32,693 bases of DNA from Planctomycetota bacterium (GCA_027619595.1 JAQCHP010000048.1:1-32693), one strand, 5' to 3'; positions 18,185 to 27,392 are shown, numbered from the stretch's first letter. Program-made: numbers and translations. Notes: generated by a model from the sequence alone, not told the origin.

Positions 18185-19552
18185 CTAAACGTCCTGTTGC
18201 TGTTTGACGCTAGGCTCCACATCGTCTCGTTCGTCCCGTGACGATCGTCGATTCAGATACAACTTAATGGGAACCTCGCCAAACCTTAGCTGATCCCGGA
18301 ATACGCCCAGCAAATACCGGCGGTACTGCTCCGAGAAGGACTCGGGATGATTGCACATCAAGACGATTGTCGGAGGCTGCGAGCCAACTTGGGTGGCATA
18401 ATAAATTTTAGGACGCCGATTCTTATGCAGCGGTGGCCCATGGCGTTCTACAGCTAGTCGAACGAGCTGATTCAACTGCGCCGTGGAAACTCGATCTTGA
18501 GATTGCTTAAATAACATTTGCGCGTGATTTAGCAACGCCTTTACATTTTTTCCCGTCATTCCGGTCACAAATGCGATCGGGACATGCCACATGCTCTGAA
18601 ACGTTTCCCGCAAATGTGCGACCCATTTCTCAGTCGGAACACCTTGATGCACTAGATCCCATTTATTGACTACAAACACGCAAGGCTTGTAGTTATCGGC
18701 GATATAGCTCGCCAACTGTTTATCGACTCGACTGATTTTTTCGGTAGCATCGAAAAACAACAGCACAACGTCCGCACGACGGATACTTCGTTTTGCGCGA
18801 TGCGTTCCGTAAAAGTCGATATCAGTACGAATACTGACACTCCTGCGTAAACCTGGTGTATCGATGGCAGTAAACACCTTGCCGTCGAGTTCGAATCGTA
18901 CGTCGACGCTATCCCGTGTGGTGCCAGGGATTTCGCTGACGATCATTCGCTCCGCCTTTGCGATCGTGTTGACGAACGTACTCTTTCCGACGTTCCTTCG
19001 TCCGACAATCGCAAGTTTCATCGTGGGTTCTTCGACCACTTGTTGGTGATCGGGCAAGGGAAGCCGCTGCGTAATTTCTTCCAACAGTTCGTCACGGAAG
19101 CGATTATTTTTGGCGCTGCAGCGAATCACTCGGCCACGACCTAGTCGGTGGAACCCCTCTGCTTCGGCATCCCACGAAGGGCCATCTGTCTTGTTGGCCA
19201 CGCATAGAATTGGCTTATTCACATATCGGAGTTTTCGTGAAATCTCTTCATCGTGCGTGACCTGGCCAGCTTGAGTGTCGACCACGAACAGGATCAGATC
19301 AGCGGATTCCATGGCCGTGTTGATTTGATCTTCAATCTGCTGCGTTAAGTTGTCCGAATCTTGGCTCCCCATTCCGCCTGTATCAACAATTTCGAAGTAG
19401 CGTTCACCACTTTGCATGAGATAGGTAATACGGTCGCGCGTCACCCCGGCCATATCGTCGACTACCGCCAGACGGCGACCAGCCAGCCAATTGAAGACGC
19501 TTGACTTTCCCACATTCGGGCGTCCGACGATCACAACCTGGGGAACTTTCAT
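18185..19552 (-). CDS. der: Ribosome-associated GTPase Der (EngA)
   Basis: A 455-residue tandem GTPase needed for 50S ribosomal subunit assembly. Two complete G domains are visible: GRPNVGKSS (G1), GVTRDR (G2), DTGG (G3), NKTD (G4); then GRRNVGKST, GTTRDS, DTPG, NKWD. A C-terminal KH-like domain follows (RPKIYYATQVGSQPPTIVLMCNHPE), ending in a basic and acidic tail (RRSSRDERDDVEPS). Length is typical. The ATG at 19552 has no obvious ribosome binding site. It is transcribed divergently from the uracil-DNA glycosylase gene. Confidence 0.95.
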   Translation of the reverse strand: MKVPQVVIVGRPNVGKSSVFNWLAGRRLAVVDDMAGVTRDRITYLMQSGERYFEIVDTGGMGSQDSDNLTQQIEDQINTAMESADLILFVVDTQAGQVTHDEEISRKLRYVNKPILCVANKTDGPSWDAEAEGFHRLGRGRVIRCSAKNNRFRDELLEEITQRLPLPDHQQVVEEPTMKLAIVGRRNVGKSTFVNTIAKAERMIVSEIPGTTRDSVDVRFELDGKVFTAIDTPGLRRSVSIRTDIDFYGTHRAKRSIRRADVVLLFFDATEKISRVDKQLASYIADNYKPCVFVVNKWDLVHQGVPTEKWVAHLRETFQSMWHVPIAFVTGMTGKNVKALLNHAQMLFKQSQDRVSTAQLNQLVRLAVERHGPPLHKNRRPKIYYATQVGSQPPTIVLMCNHPESFSEQYRRYLLGVFRDQLRFGEVPIKLYLNRRSSRDERDDVEPSVKQQQDV

Positions 19553-19665
19553 TGCGTTTCAATCGATGGGGGGTTCGATGACCGGAAGGGATACCGCTAT
19601 ACTCGTCGGCTAGAACAACGAGGGCTTGGCTATTGTAATCGAAAAATCGTCGGAAGGTGGACTTC

Positions 19666-20562
19666 ATGGACGGGCAACCAACTCCGACGGACAAACTCGC
19701 TCCCCTATGCCCCTCATCGGAACGATTATTTCTGGCAATTCTCCAGTATGCCCGCATGTGGGAGCATTTTGGTGTCACGGCGTTACGGACAGCCAGCATG
19801 ACCGAAACGACGGCCGACATGACGACCTCCAACCCTGTGTGGCCCTCACAACCCTGTCTGTCGTCAGCCGGGGCGACGGAGCCGGCGACCGTTCCCCTTC
19901 CTAAAGGTACACCTGCATGCCCATCTGTGGCGTCTGACGCGACGAGCGTGCCTCGTACGGACAGCCTGTCGCTCCGTCCATCGGAACGCTTGCAAGCCTT
20001 GCGCGTGATTGCCGATGAGGTCCGTCAATGCACTCAATGCGCTGAATTGGCATCGACGCGAACACAAACGGTCTTCGGAGTAGGGAACCCACAGGCACGT
20101 GTCTGTTTTTTTGGCGAAGCGCCAGGCGCTGACGAGGATCAACAGGGAGAGCCGTTTGTAGGCCGAGCCGGCCAACTGCTGGACCGCATCATCGAGGCCT
20201 GCGGAATGAAGCGACAAGATGTTTATATACTCAATGTGCTGAAATGTCGCCCACCGGGGAACCGCAATCCAAGCCGCGACGAATCGGCCGCTTGCCGTCA
20301 TTTCTTTGAGCGTCAGCTAACGACAATCCAACCCGAATATATTGTTTGCCTAGGCGCCATTGCAGCTACCACGTTACTTCAATCGAATCTTACGATCGGA
20401 CAACTACGTGGTTCGTTTCACGATTGGCAAGGGATCAAAGTACTCGCCACCTACCATCCAGCTTACCTCCTGCGCAATCCTCCCGCCAAGAAAGACGTAT
20501 GGCAGGACATGAAGATATTGCTCGCCGATATGGGGCTGCCCATCCCGGAGCAAAAAGGGTAA
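19666..20562 (+). CDS. Family 4 (4Fe-4S) uracil-DNA glycosylase with N-terminal extension
   Basis: A 298-residue DNA repair enzyme that removes uracil from DNA. The catalytic domain starts near residue 110 with [13 protein letters not shown]. It has the family motif [20 protein letters not shown], the [15 protein letters not shown] segment and the late [13 protein letters not shown] loop. Cysteines in CTQC, LKCRP and AACRHFF fit an iron-sulfur cluster. The first ~105 residues are Ser/Thr/Pro-rich and of no recognised fold; usual family members are about 200-230 residues, so this is a long extension. ATG at 19666 is favoured over GTG at 19657 because GGAAGGTGG lies just upstream of the ATG and would overlap the GTG. 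Confidence 0.88.
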   Translation: MDGQPTPTDKLAPLCPSSERLFLAILQYARMWEHFGVTALRTASMTETTADMTTSNPVWPSQPCLSSAGATEPATVPLPKGTPACPSVASDATSVPRTDSLSLRPSERLQALRVIADEVRQCTQCAELASTRTQTVFGVGNPQARVCFFGEAPGADEDQQGEPFVGRAGQLLDRIIEACGMKRQDVYILNVLKCRPPGNRNPSRDESAACRHFFERQLTTIQPEYIVCLGAIAATTLLQSNLTIGQLRGSFHDWQGIKVLATYHPAYLLRNPPAKKDVWQDMKILLADMGLPIPEQKG

Positions 20563-20681
20563 CGGTTCACCAAATAGCCGAAACCTGATGGCATCCGCTC
20601 CTCGCGCGACCTATGTCCGAGTATGGCCGAGGAGACTTCGCTTGCTGTTCGTCGAAAGCAATGGCAAGCTGTAAGAACGGT

Positions 20682-22169
20682 TTACACCGGACGAACATCG
20701 GGCTTGCCATTGACGAGCCGATCTATTGTATCGCGAAACTCTTTCATTCGAATTGGCATGACCATGGTCACATGACGAGCGTCCTTATGCGCCTTTTCAA
20801 CCCACGGCTGATGGTGCTTGTCGAGCAAGAGGATGCACGGGATAGCTTGGGTGTTGCGTTCCTGGACCATTTGATTGTAAGCGGCCACAGCAGCGACTCC
20901 CAATCCGATTGAACTGAACACGACACAGTCGGGCTCCGGGCCGTCCCCGCCAAAGCGATCGAGCGCCCTCTGCGCATCGCTCATAACGAGCACTCGGAAT
21001 CCATACTTCTTGAGTTGCGCACGAAAAGTGTTTTGCAAGTCAACTGCCGATTCCACCACCAAAACTGTTCGCGGAATCGTGTCGATGTTCGCGTTCGCCA
21101 CGGAGTTAGTAGCCTCGTCGGTCGCTTCGTCAATCCGTCCTTCGCGCAAAGACTTCGCCGCACTATGCAATTCCGTCAGCATATCGGTGGCCGTTTGATA
21201 CCTCCGTTCGGGATCAAATTCCATCGATTTCATGACGATGTAGGCCAAGCGTTGCGGGATGTCGTCGCAGATCGTGGAAATTGGGGGTATGTCTTGAAAC
21301 CGCGTCTTGCTGAGTCTTTGAATTCGATCCTTTGTCTCTTGCAGGGGTGCCTTCCCAGAAAGCATGTGGTAATACATGCATCCGGCAAAATAGATGTCAC
21401 TGCGTGGACCATCCCGGCGTGCCCCCGAAGCTCGCTCCAATCCAGCGTAGTCAATGGTTCGATCCGTTACGGAATCCTCGTCCGTACCGCCGGCTTCGGC
21501 CGCCAAGCCGAAATCAACAAGCTTGGGCTCGCCGGAACTCGAGATCAAAACGTTCGACAACTTAAGATCCCTGTGATAAAGTCCTTTCTGCGCAGCACAA
21601 GCCAGTCCCGACATGATTCCGGACATTAGCTCCGTCGCTTCGAGCGGCGACAAACGGCGACGTAACTTCATAAAATCGCGCAAGGTGTTTCCCTCGATGA
21701 ATTCCATGACCAGAAAGTACGGCTTCGTGCGCGAATAGACCTCGTAAATGGGCACTATATTCGGGTGCCGCAGCGACATGCCCGTTTCTCCCTCACGGAG
21801 AAACTGATCCATTACCTTGCGATTCGCCTCATTTCGATCGTCACCAAACTGGTTGCGCAAAACCTTAATCGCTACAACGCGTTCAGGATTGTCAACGGCA
21901 ACCGCGCGGTAAACGCGGGCAAACGTCCCTTTACCGACCAGGTACTGCACCTTGTAGTTGCCGTAGAAAAATCCAGTGCGTTCCCCTTTGATCAATCGCT
22001 CGACTTGGTAGTTCGTGAGCAGCTCCTTCCGCAATAAAATACTACGAAAATCGCTGGCCGTGACGCTCCTGGTACCTAAATCGGCCCAGATCGCGTCCAA
22101 CTGACGTTGACTGAGGAGATTGAGGTCTAGGGCCCGCTGGGCGTATTTATCGGCCGACTCTTCCTGCAT
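20682..22169 (-). CDS. Hanks-type Ser/Thr protein kinase with degenerate receiver domain
   Basis: A 495-residue cytoplasmic protein. Residues ~10-70 form a helical module common in front of planctomycete kinases (LLTNYQVERLIKGERTGFFYGNY). The kinase domain (72-335) has the glycine loop VGKGTFARVY, VAIKVL (Lys102), HRDLKLSN (Asp201, Asn206) and VDFGLA (Asp219), so it should be active. After a linker, residues ~367-486 fold like a two-component receiver (RTVLVVESAVDLQ...), but the acidic pair reads ES, the phosphoacceptor position in PDCVVFSSIG is Ser, and the conserved Lys is Met in VMPIR. It is therefore a pseudo-receiver. The ATG start has no clear ribosome binding site. There are no transmembrane segments. 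Confidence 0.9.
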   Translation of the reverse strand: MQEESADKYAQRALDLNLLSQRQLDAIWADLGTRSVTASDFRSILLRKELLTNYQVERLIKGERTGFFYGNYKVQYLVGKGTFARVYRAVAVDNPERVVAIKVLRNQFGDDRNEANRKVMDQFLREGETGMSLRHPNIVPIYEVYSRTKPYFLVMEFIEGNTLRDFMKLRRRLSPLEATELMSGIMSGLACAAQKGLYHRDLKLSNVLISSSGEPKLVDFGLAAEAGGTDEDSVTDRTIDYAGLERASGARRDGPRSDIYFAGCMYYHMLSGKAPLQETKDRIQRLSKTRFQDIPPISTICDDIPQRLAYIVMKSMEFDPERRYQTATDMLTELHSAAKSLREGRIDEATDEATNSVANANIDTIPRTVLVVESAVDLQNTFRAQLKKYGFRVLVMSDAQRALDRFGGDGPEPDCVVFSSIGLGVAAVAAYNQMVQERNTQAIPCILLLDKHHQPWVEKAHKDARHVTMVMPIRMKEFRDTIDRLVNGKPDVRPV

Positions 22170-22311
22170 GAATTCATTGGGGGGCTGGGGAGCGAAAACA
22201 GGTTAACGAACTGAGGCTACCGAATTGAGCTGCCTATCCAGGCCCGACGCAATGGGGTATCGCGCGGTGATGTCGGTCCTGGTATTCATTGTAGGTGGCA
22301 CTCGTAATATT

Positions 22312-22326
22312 AAGACGCATCGTCTT
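22312..22326 (-). terminator. Small hairpin after the 96-residue gene
   Basis: A perfect 6-bp inverted repeat, AAGACG-CAT-CGTCTT, lies 17 bases beyond the stop of the leftward gene ending at 22343. On that strand it is followed by AATATTA rather than a clean T-run, so a terminator role is only possible. Confidence 0.3.
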
Positions 22327-22342
22327 TGGGGGCAAGCAAGAA

Positions 22343-22633
22343 CTAAAAACCAGTCTCATCCTCGCGGCTTCGTCGCAGATCGTCTCGTTCGCGTCGAGTG
22401 GCCTCTAAGTCAAACAACAGGTATTTCATATCCAATCGTAATTGGCCAAGGGCTTCCTGCACCAGTCCAAGGATTCGCTGCCGTCGGTGGGTGCTTTGGG
22501 CGACCCGGTCAAACATTTGCATCACATGGAATCGCTGAGGTTCCGGCAACGAGGCAATCGACTGCTGCAGTTCGATCATGTCTTGGGGCAAGCTAGCGAC
22601 ATGGGGGATTTCAGGCTTGGGCTGCGTTTTCAT
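22343..22633 (-). CDS. Conserved-looking short coiled-coil protein, unknown function
   Basis: A 96-residue protein. The middle and C-terminal parts (MFDRVAQSTHRRQRILGLVQEALGQL and MKYLLFDLEATRRERDDLRR) are amphipathic and probably form a helical hairpin or coiled coil; the C terminus is very charged. There is no signal peptide or membrane segment. The ATG start has a good AGGAG 7-8 bases upstream on the same strand, which together with the coherent heptad-like pattern argues for a real gene. I do not recognise a named family, though similar short proteins seem familiar from planctomycetes. It lies upstream of the kinase gene on the same strand, 173 bp away. Confidence 0.7.
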   Translation of the reverse strand: MKTQPKPEIPHVASLPQDMIELQQSIASLPEPQRFHVMQMFDRVAQSTHRRQRILGLVQEALGQLRLDMKYLLFDLEATRRERDDLRRSREDETGF

Positions 22634-22864
22634 GCTGGAACTCCTGGTGAATGCTGTTGGGCCGGACGATGATGAGGGACCAATGCAGTCCCTGTGCCAA
22701 ACCGTAAGGCGAATCGAACCAAACGACGTAACTCATTGAAGCCACGAACCTTATCGATTTCAAGCCAACCCAGCTATCTTAGACGTCTCGTCGCAAAAAA
22801 ACCACGCGCGATCTGTCCCAGAATCGCGAATCCTGATAAAAGGCTAAGTTACGACGGAAAAACA

Positions 22865-22871
22865 CGGAGGA
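22865..22871 (+). promoter_or_regulatory. Ribosome binding site deciding the start of the large secreted protein
   Basis: CGGAGGA is the only strong ribosome binding site near the beginning of this frame and lies 8 bases before GTG at 22880. It moves the start 62 codons downstream of the first possible in-frame start at 22694. Confidence 0.75.
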
Positions 22872-22879
22872 TCCTCAAC

Positions 22880-25627
22880 GTGGCGTTGTCGCAACGGACC
22901 ACCCCCCGACCCCACAGAAAATCCACCATTGCAATAGCTATTTATTGCAGGGTGCTGTTTTTGTGCATTGCTAGGCCACTGGCTTTTTGCTTTGCCGGGC
23001 CATGGGGATTCGGGCTCGTGGTGGAGCTGGCCGATGCCAGGCCGACTGCCTGCGGGTCGGAACGGGGCCTGACGCAAGGTGCGTGGGGACTGGGTGACCA
23101 CGATGCGTCTTTGGAGGTCCATGCGAACGGACCTGACCGCAGGCAAAAACACTCAGGTGAAGCGAGTGAGTCGTGGACATTATCCTTGGGCGTCGGGTCC
23201 TACGCGTACTTGGAGCACGTACTTCCGCCGTCGTATGTCGTGCCCGAATTAAAAGCGACGGTCTGGGTGCGCAGCGACCGCACGCCGCTTCAATTCCGCG
23301 TACGAGTAACACTGCCTGCCAGTGGAACGAGTCCCCAGCCGCTCACGGTCTGGTTGGACGGTGATTCTGAATATGCCGTAACGGGTCGATGGCAGGAGTT
23401 AGTCGCTAACGATTTGCCGCTCAAACTGCAGCGGCAGGTACGGTCCTTGCGACTTCAATATGGCCCCTCGGTGAGCAGTGAAGGGGCCTACATCGACCGC
23501 GCCGCCGTGAACGTCTATTCGGGCAAAGGGAGAATTCGCGTCTGGCTGGACGACCTGGGCCTAGAAGGAAGTATAGGCGGGCCCGAGAAGAACGAAGAAG
23601 ACGAGCCGATACGACTTGCCTCAGCCGAAACCAACGTGCCCAATCTCGAGGGACCGCGCGAATTAGGTGTGCAGCTCCGAGGATCGCTCTGGCTGGCGCG
23701 GGGGCGACCGTTTTTTCCCCGTGTTGCGGACATTCGCACTCAAGCGGGACCACCGCTTCCCTGGGATTGGCGGGAAATCAGTGGCCGCGGCTGGAATTCT
23801 GTGTGGACAAGCGCCGAAACGACCGAGCAAACGCTGCACGACGTCCGCGATTCGTCGCTGTTACTCGTCGGTCCGCCGCCGGTCGCCCCATCGCCACTTT
23901 GGCCGCTCCCCGAATCGGCTCCCGTTCTGGCGTGGCACGTGCCATCATCTGGCAGCGTACCATCCAAAAACAATTCGCAAACGATCGCTCAATTGCGTCA
24001 AGTAGCACCCGAATCGCGTCGACCTTTGGTCGCACACGATGACACCATCCTCGCCACCCACGAAGCACGTCGTAACACCGACGTGCTCACATTTCGACGA
24101 GTCGCCTATGGCACTTCGTTTCCCCTACAACGTTGGGCCAGTTGGATTTCCGATCGCAATTCTGCCCCCTTGTCCAAAGCCCCATTCTTAGTGTCATTGG
24201 GGACCTCTCCATCCATTCCGGCGATGCAGCAGGCGCGCCGAGCCGGATTCGACGGCCCGACACCGTGTATCAGTTTCGAAGGACTACGACAATTAGTGCG
24301 TTGGTCGCTGGCAGTTGGAGCTAATGGAATTGTTTCGAGCCTCGACACTGAGCCACTCAACGAACGAAGCCAGCAGCGGACGCTGGACGTGTGGGAACTT
24401 GTGAATCTTGAATTGGAGTTAATCGATCCCTGGTTGTCCGCCGATCAACCTCGACAAACGATCTCGAGTTCGGTTGCGAGTATCCGTTATCTCGTACTCC
24501 AGACTGACCGATCTGTTCTCGCTGTCCCATTGCTGCCTTTGCAGGACGCAGAACACCTGCCACCGATCTGGCAAGACAAAGAAATCTCTGTCACGATTCC
24601 GTACAATTCTTCGTCTGCGATTGCGTATGAATTGGTAGGTGACACACTCCGTCCGATGCGTTCCATGCATAGACCGGGCGGTCTCCACGTAACGGCGGCC
24701 AAGTTTTCTCCGTCGCAAATAATCCTAGTGACAAGCGAACCGATAGTATTAACGCACGCCCGTCGTCAGTTGGCGTCCCAGTGTGACCGGCGTTTAGAAC
24801 TGTTAGCGCGTGTTTACCGTGATGAAGCGCAACGCATCGCCGATATCACTCAACAAATTAAGTCAATCTTACCGGAACCCGACACCGTAGATCGCTGGGC
24901 GCGGGCCTCGGCGCAGCTCGGAGTACAGGCCGACGATGCTCGGGCCCGAGGTGAAAAAACACTTGCCATGCAGCGGTACGAAGTGGCAACGACGGCATTG
25001 GCCCGCGGCACACGTGCAGCCTGGCAGATCATGTCCGAGTCATTACCTCAGCCTACCGCCAGTCCCGGTGGACTCGTCTTCGACACGCTTCCGGTTCATC
25101 AGTCTCTATTAAAACGGTTGGAAACATCCCATTTGGGTGCCGAACTCGTCCCTGGAGGCGATATGGAATCGCTGGAACGATTGACGCAATCGGGCTGGAA
25201 GCATTGGCAATCGCGGGAGTCCGGAAGCCTATCCCAAGTCTTGGTGTCCGTACACGGCGATAGGCCGCGACAGGGTCAGCGTTGCCTGCGCATGGAAGCC
25301 ACTCCATCAACCACGTCCGGTTCCGTGGATGCGACGCCCAACGTGTGGGTACAAACACCGTCGATCGGCCAAGGCAATTCCGGGTTAGTCCTATTCCATG
25401 GATGGCTTCGCGTCGAATCACCGGTACAGGGGCACGACGGATTCTTAATCTACGATTCGATTGCTGGCCCCAGTATGGGTTTGCGTTATTATGGTGGCAA
25501 CGAGTGGCAGGAATTTTCTTTGTATCGATTCGTCAACCCGGGCGAATCGATACAAATGACCTTAGCACTAACGGGACCTGGAAAAGTCGATATCGACGAG
25601 ATTTCCGTCACACGCATCGCACCCTAA
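22880..25627 (+). CDS. Large secreted protein with two jelly-roll-like modules, unknown function
   Basis: A 915-residue protein if it starts at GTG 22880. A basic N terminus and a hydrophobic segment (AIAIYCRVLFLCIARPLAFCFA) form an export signal or membrane anchor. The next ~150 residues resemble a carbohydrate-binding-type beta sandwich (WTLSLGVGSYAYLEHVLPPSYVVP... VWLDDLGLEG). The middle holds segments typical of a TIM-barrel-like fold (GWNSVWTSAETTEQ, VRWSLAVGANGIVSS), then an alpha-helical region (~residues 690-770). The last ~180 residues form another beta sandwich, beginning ELVPGGDMESLE and ending KVDIDEISVTRI. I see no catalytic motif that allows a glycosidase claim. It may be co-transcribed with the glycerate kinase gene 16 bp downstream. 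Confidence 0.8.
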   Translation: MALSQRTTPRPHRKSTIAIAIYCRVLFLCIARPLAFCFAGPWGFGLVVELADARPTACGSERGLTQGAWGLGDHDASLEVHANGPDRRQKHSGEASESWTLSLGVGSYAYLEHVLPPSYVVPELKATVWVRSDRTPLQFRVRVTLPASGTSPQPLTVWLDGDSEYAVTGRWQELVANDLPLKLQRQVRSLRLQYGPSVSSEGAYIDRAAVNVYSGKGRIRVWLDDLGLEGSIGGPEKNEEDEPIRLASAETNVPNLEGPRELGVQLRGSLWLARGRPFFPRVADIRTQAGPPLPWDWREISGRGWNSVWTSAETTEQTLHDVRDSSLLLVGPPPVAPSPLWPLPESAPVLAWHVPSSGSVPSKNNSQTIAQLRQVAPESRRPLVAHDDTILATHEARRNTDVLTFRRVAYGTSFPLQRWASWISDRNSAPLSKAPFLVSLGTSPSIPAMQQARRAGFDGPTPCISFEGLRQLVRWSLAVGANGIVSSLDTEPLNERSQQRTLDVWELVNLELELIDPWLSADQPRQTISSSVASIRYLVLQTDRSVLAVPLLPLQDAEHLPPIWQDKEISVTIPYNSSSAIAYELVGDTLRPMRSMHRPGGLHVTAAKFSPSQIILVTSEPIVLTHARRQLASQCDRRLELLARVYRDEAQRIADITQQIKSILPEPDTVDRWARASAQLGVQADDARARGEKTLAMQRYEVATTALARGTRAAWQIMSESLPQPTASPGGLVFDTLPVHQSLLKRLETSHLGAELVPGGDMESLERLTQSGWKHWQSRESGSLSQVLVSVHGDRPRQGQRCLRMEATPSTTSGSVDATPNVWVQTPSIGQGNSGLVLFHGWLRVESPVQGHDGFLIYDSIAGPSMGLRYYGGNEWQEFSLYRFVNPGESIQMTLALTGPGKVDIDEISVTRIAP

Positions 25628-25643
25628 TGCATTCCGAGCATCA

Positions 25644-27038
25644 TTGAGTACATCATCCATATCTATTTCTCAGGTAGCCAGAGAAATTTGGCAATCCGGA
25701 CTATCGGCAGTCGACAGTGCTGCGTTGGTCCGTGCGGCCGTGCGATGGAACTCGGACGGACTAACGATCATGGGGGAGTTGTTCCCCGCTGCATCCTTGC
25801 GCGAAATTGTCGTACTCGGATGCGGTAAAGCTGGGGCGGGAATGGTGGCGGGATTGGAAACTTCCCTGTCCGATTGCCCCTTGCCACGCAGAGGTTGGGT
25901 GCAGGTGCCGGACGATTGTGTCCGCCCGACCGAAGGCATCCGGTTATTCGGCGCCCGACCAGCGGGTTTCAATTTTCCGACGGCACGTGGCGTGGAAGGC
26001 GCACAGCATCTCCTTGAATTGGCGCGACACGCCGACCCGCGTGACCTATGCATCGTGCTCATTTCGGGAGGTGGTTCGGCGTTGCTGCCAGCGCCCACTC
26101 CGCCACTCACACTTGCCGACAAACTCGCCGTCACGCAAACCTTGAGTAGTGCCGGTGCCGATATCCGTAAACTCAACACGGTCCGCAAACGCCTGAGCCA
26201 AATCAAAGGTGGAAAGCTGGCCGCAGCGTGCCGTGCTGAGCGACTGATCACCTTGGTTGTCTCCGACATCCTTGGCGATCCACTCGATTTGATTGCTTCG
26301 GGGCCGACGGTTCCAGCGACCGGCGATCCGCAAGAAGCGTGGCGAATCGTGCAACACTTTGCACAGTTGGGATACTCGTTTCCAGAATCCATGTATCAAG
26401 TATTGCGTGCCCCAATCGAATTAACATCGCATTCGAATACATATCCACCCGTCATGCGACACCACGTGATCGGCAACAATGCGACCGCCGTCAACGCCGC
26501 TGCTGATCGAGCGAGGCAGCTTGGATTTGCCACAACGGTAGTACCTCCCGAAGGGGAGGGGACGTCGGCGGAACTTGTCGGACAATCTCTGGCGCAGCAG
26601 CTCACGCAACTCGCACTTAATTCCACCAAAGCGTGTTGCCTCGTCTGGGGCGGAGAACCCACGGTAACCCTTTGCGACCCAACAATTCGCGGCAAGGGTG
26701 GCCGGAATCAACATGCTGCCTTGGCGGCCCTCGAATGGACTTGGCAACACGGCATACCTGCCGGCGACATCGCGATACTGGCCGGTGGTACTGACGGTGA
26801 AGATGGCCCCACGGACGCTGCCGGTGCTTGGTGGGATACGCAGTCGTTCAAATCCGTCCAAGCGAGTAACCGATCACCAAGACCCTATCTCGATCGTTGC
26901 GATGCCTACCACTATTTTCGTGATCTTGGCGGTCTCTTACAAACCGGCCCAACGCATACCAATGTATGCGACTTAAGGGTGGCAGTTTGGTTACCAACTT
27001 GTCACCATTTAAGCCCCTTCGGGCAGCGCCGAAGCTGA
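25644..27038 (+). CDS. Glycerate 2-kinase (DUF4147/MOFRL family)
   Basis: A 464-residue kinase phosphorylating D-glycerate, the link from glyoxylate or hydroxypyruvate metabolism to glycolysis. Family motifs visible are VLGCGKAGAGM (59-67), ISGGGSALLPAP (140-151), the NTVRKRLSQIKGGKLA nucleotide region, VVSDILGDPLDLIASGPT, GGEPTV...GKGGRNQH, and the MOFRL C-terminal region AGGTDGEDGPTDAAGAW ... LLQTGPTHTNVCDLRV. About 15 residues follow the usual family end (LPTCHHLSPFGQRRS), suggesting a slightly altered 3' end next to the repeat zone. The start is a TTG at 25644 without a strong ribosome binding site, 16 bp after the preceding gene, so coupling is likely. Confidence 0.92.
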   Translation: MSTSSISISQVAREIWQSGLSAVDSAALVRAAVRWNSDGLTIMGELFPAASLREIVVLGCGKAGAGMVAGLETSLSDCPLPRRGWVQVPDDCVRPTEGIRLFGARPAGFNFPTARGVEGAQHLLELARHADPRDLCIVLISGGGSALLPAPTPPLTLADKLAVTQTLSSAGADIRKLNTVRKRLSQIKGGKLAAACRAERLITLVVSDILGDPLDLIASGPTVPATGDPQEAWRIVQHFAQLGYSFPESMYQVLRAPIELTSHSNTYPPVMRHHVIGNNATAVNAAADRARQLGFATTVVPPEGEGTSAELVGQSLAQQLTQLALNSTKACCLVWGGEPTVTLCDPTIRGKGGRNQHAALAALEWTWQHGIPAGDIAILAGGTDGEDGPTDAAGAWWDTQSFKSVQASNRSPRPYLDRCDAYHYFRDLGGLLQTGPTHTNVCDLRVAVWLPTCHHLSPFGQRRS

Positions 27039-27059
27039 ATTATTTTATGTTAAGAGTAC

Positions 27060-27092
27060 GGCCTTTTTGATATTGCAAGAACGAAAAAGGCC
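27060..27092 (+). terminator. Hairpin downstream of the glycerate kinase gene
   Basis: A 9-bp perfect stem, GGCCTTTTT (27060-27068) pairing with AAAAAGGCC (27084-27092), lies 21 bases after the stop codon. There is no T-run after the right arm. Its loop and right arm also resemble the repeat unit seen at 30980-31010, so it may be repeat-derived and act as a terminator only incidentally. Confidence 0.4.
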
Positions 27093-27175
27093 AGGTTAAT
27101 TTCTGGAAATATGCGGGTCTTTCATTAGCCCGGAGGGCGGAAGATCCCTGCCGGTGGCGTAAGCCAACGGATAGC
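27064..27175 (+). repeat. Diverged copy of the composite intergenic repeat, direct orientation
   Basis: The segment ATTGCAAGAACGAAAAAGG (27073-27090 region) matches the ATTGCAACAACGAAAAAGG block at 30985-31011. It is followed, after extra sequence, by TAGCCCGGAGGGCG and GATCCCTGCCGGTGGCGTAAG, as in the copy ending at 31060. It is the most diverged of the copies here. Together with 27191-27210 (another CCCGGAGGGCGG core) it shows the 27039-27525 gene-free stretch to be built largely of repeat remnants; no gene is credible in it. Confidence 0.65.
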
Positions 27176-27372
27176 GGACAATCAAACCGCCAGCCCGGAG
27201 GGCGGCACATGAATCGCGTTATTCCCAGTGATAATTGAGGTCACACGCGATGTCATGGTCTGCAAGATTTTGCAAGTACTCATCCTGAAGTGTGCGTGTT
27301 TGAAGTAGTCACCAATTCGCATTGCATAGCCTTGCGTTGCCCTCCGGGCTAAAGAAATTGAGGGTTCTCTAT

Positions 27373-27392
27373 CCGGTGGCTTACGCCACCGG
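27373..27392. repeat. REP-like palindrome
   Basis: CCGGTGGCTTACGCCACCGG is a perfect 8-bp stem with a TTAC loop. Versions of the same core, in either orientation, occur at 27153-27172 (imperfect), 31047-31060 (half) and 32623-32637 (half). It resembles the extragenic palindromes common in this bacterial group. Confidence 0.8.

Noticed and set aside
20563-20681. Terminator between the convergent glycosylase and kinase genes
   Set aside because: Only a 7-bp CTCCTCG/CGAGGAG pairing with a long loop and no T-run was seen; too weak to call.
22694-22879. 62-codon N-terminal extension of the large secreted protein
   Set aside because: Arg/Lys/Ser-rich, no ribosome binding site at 22694, while GTG 22880 has CGGAGGA and places the export signal near the N terminus.
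25670-26392. 240-codon leftward open frame opposite the glycerate kinase gene
   Set aside because: Complete overlap with family motifs on the other strand; no coherent domain or start signal.
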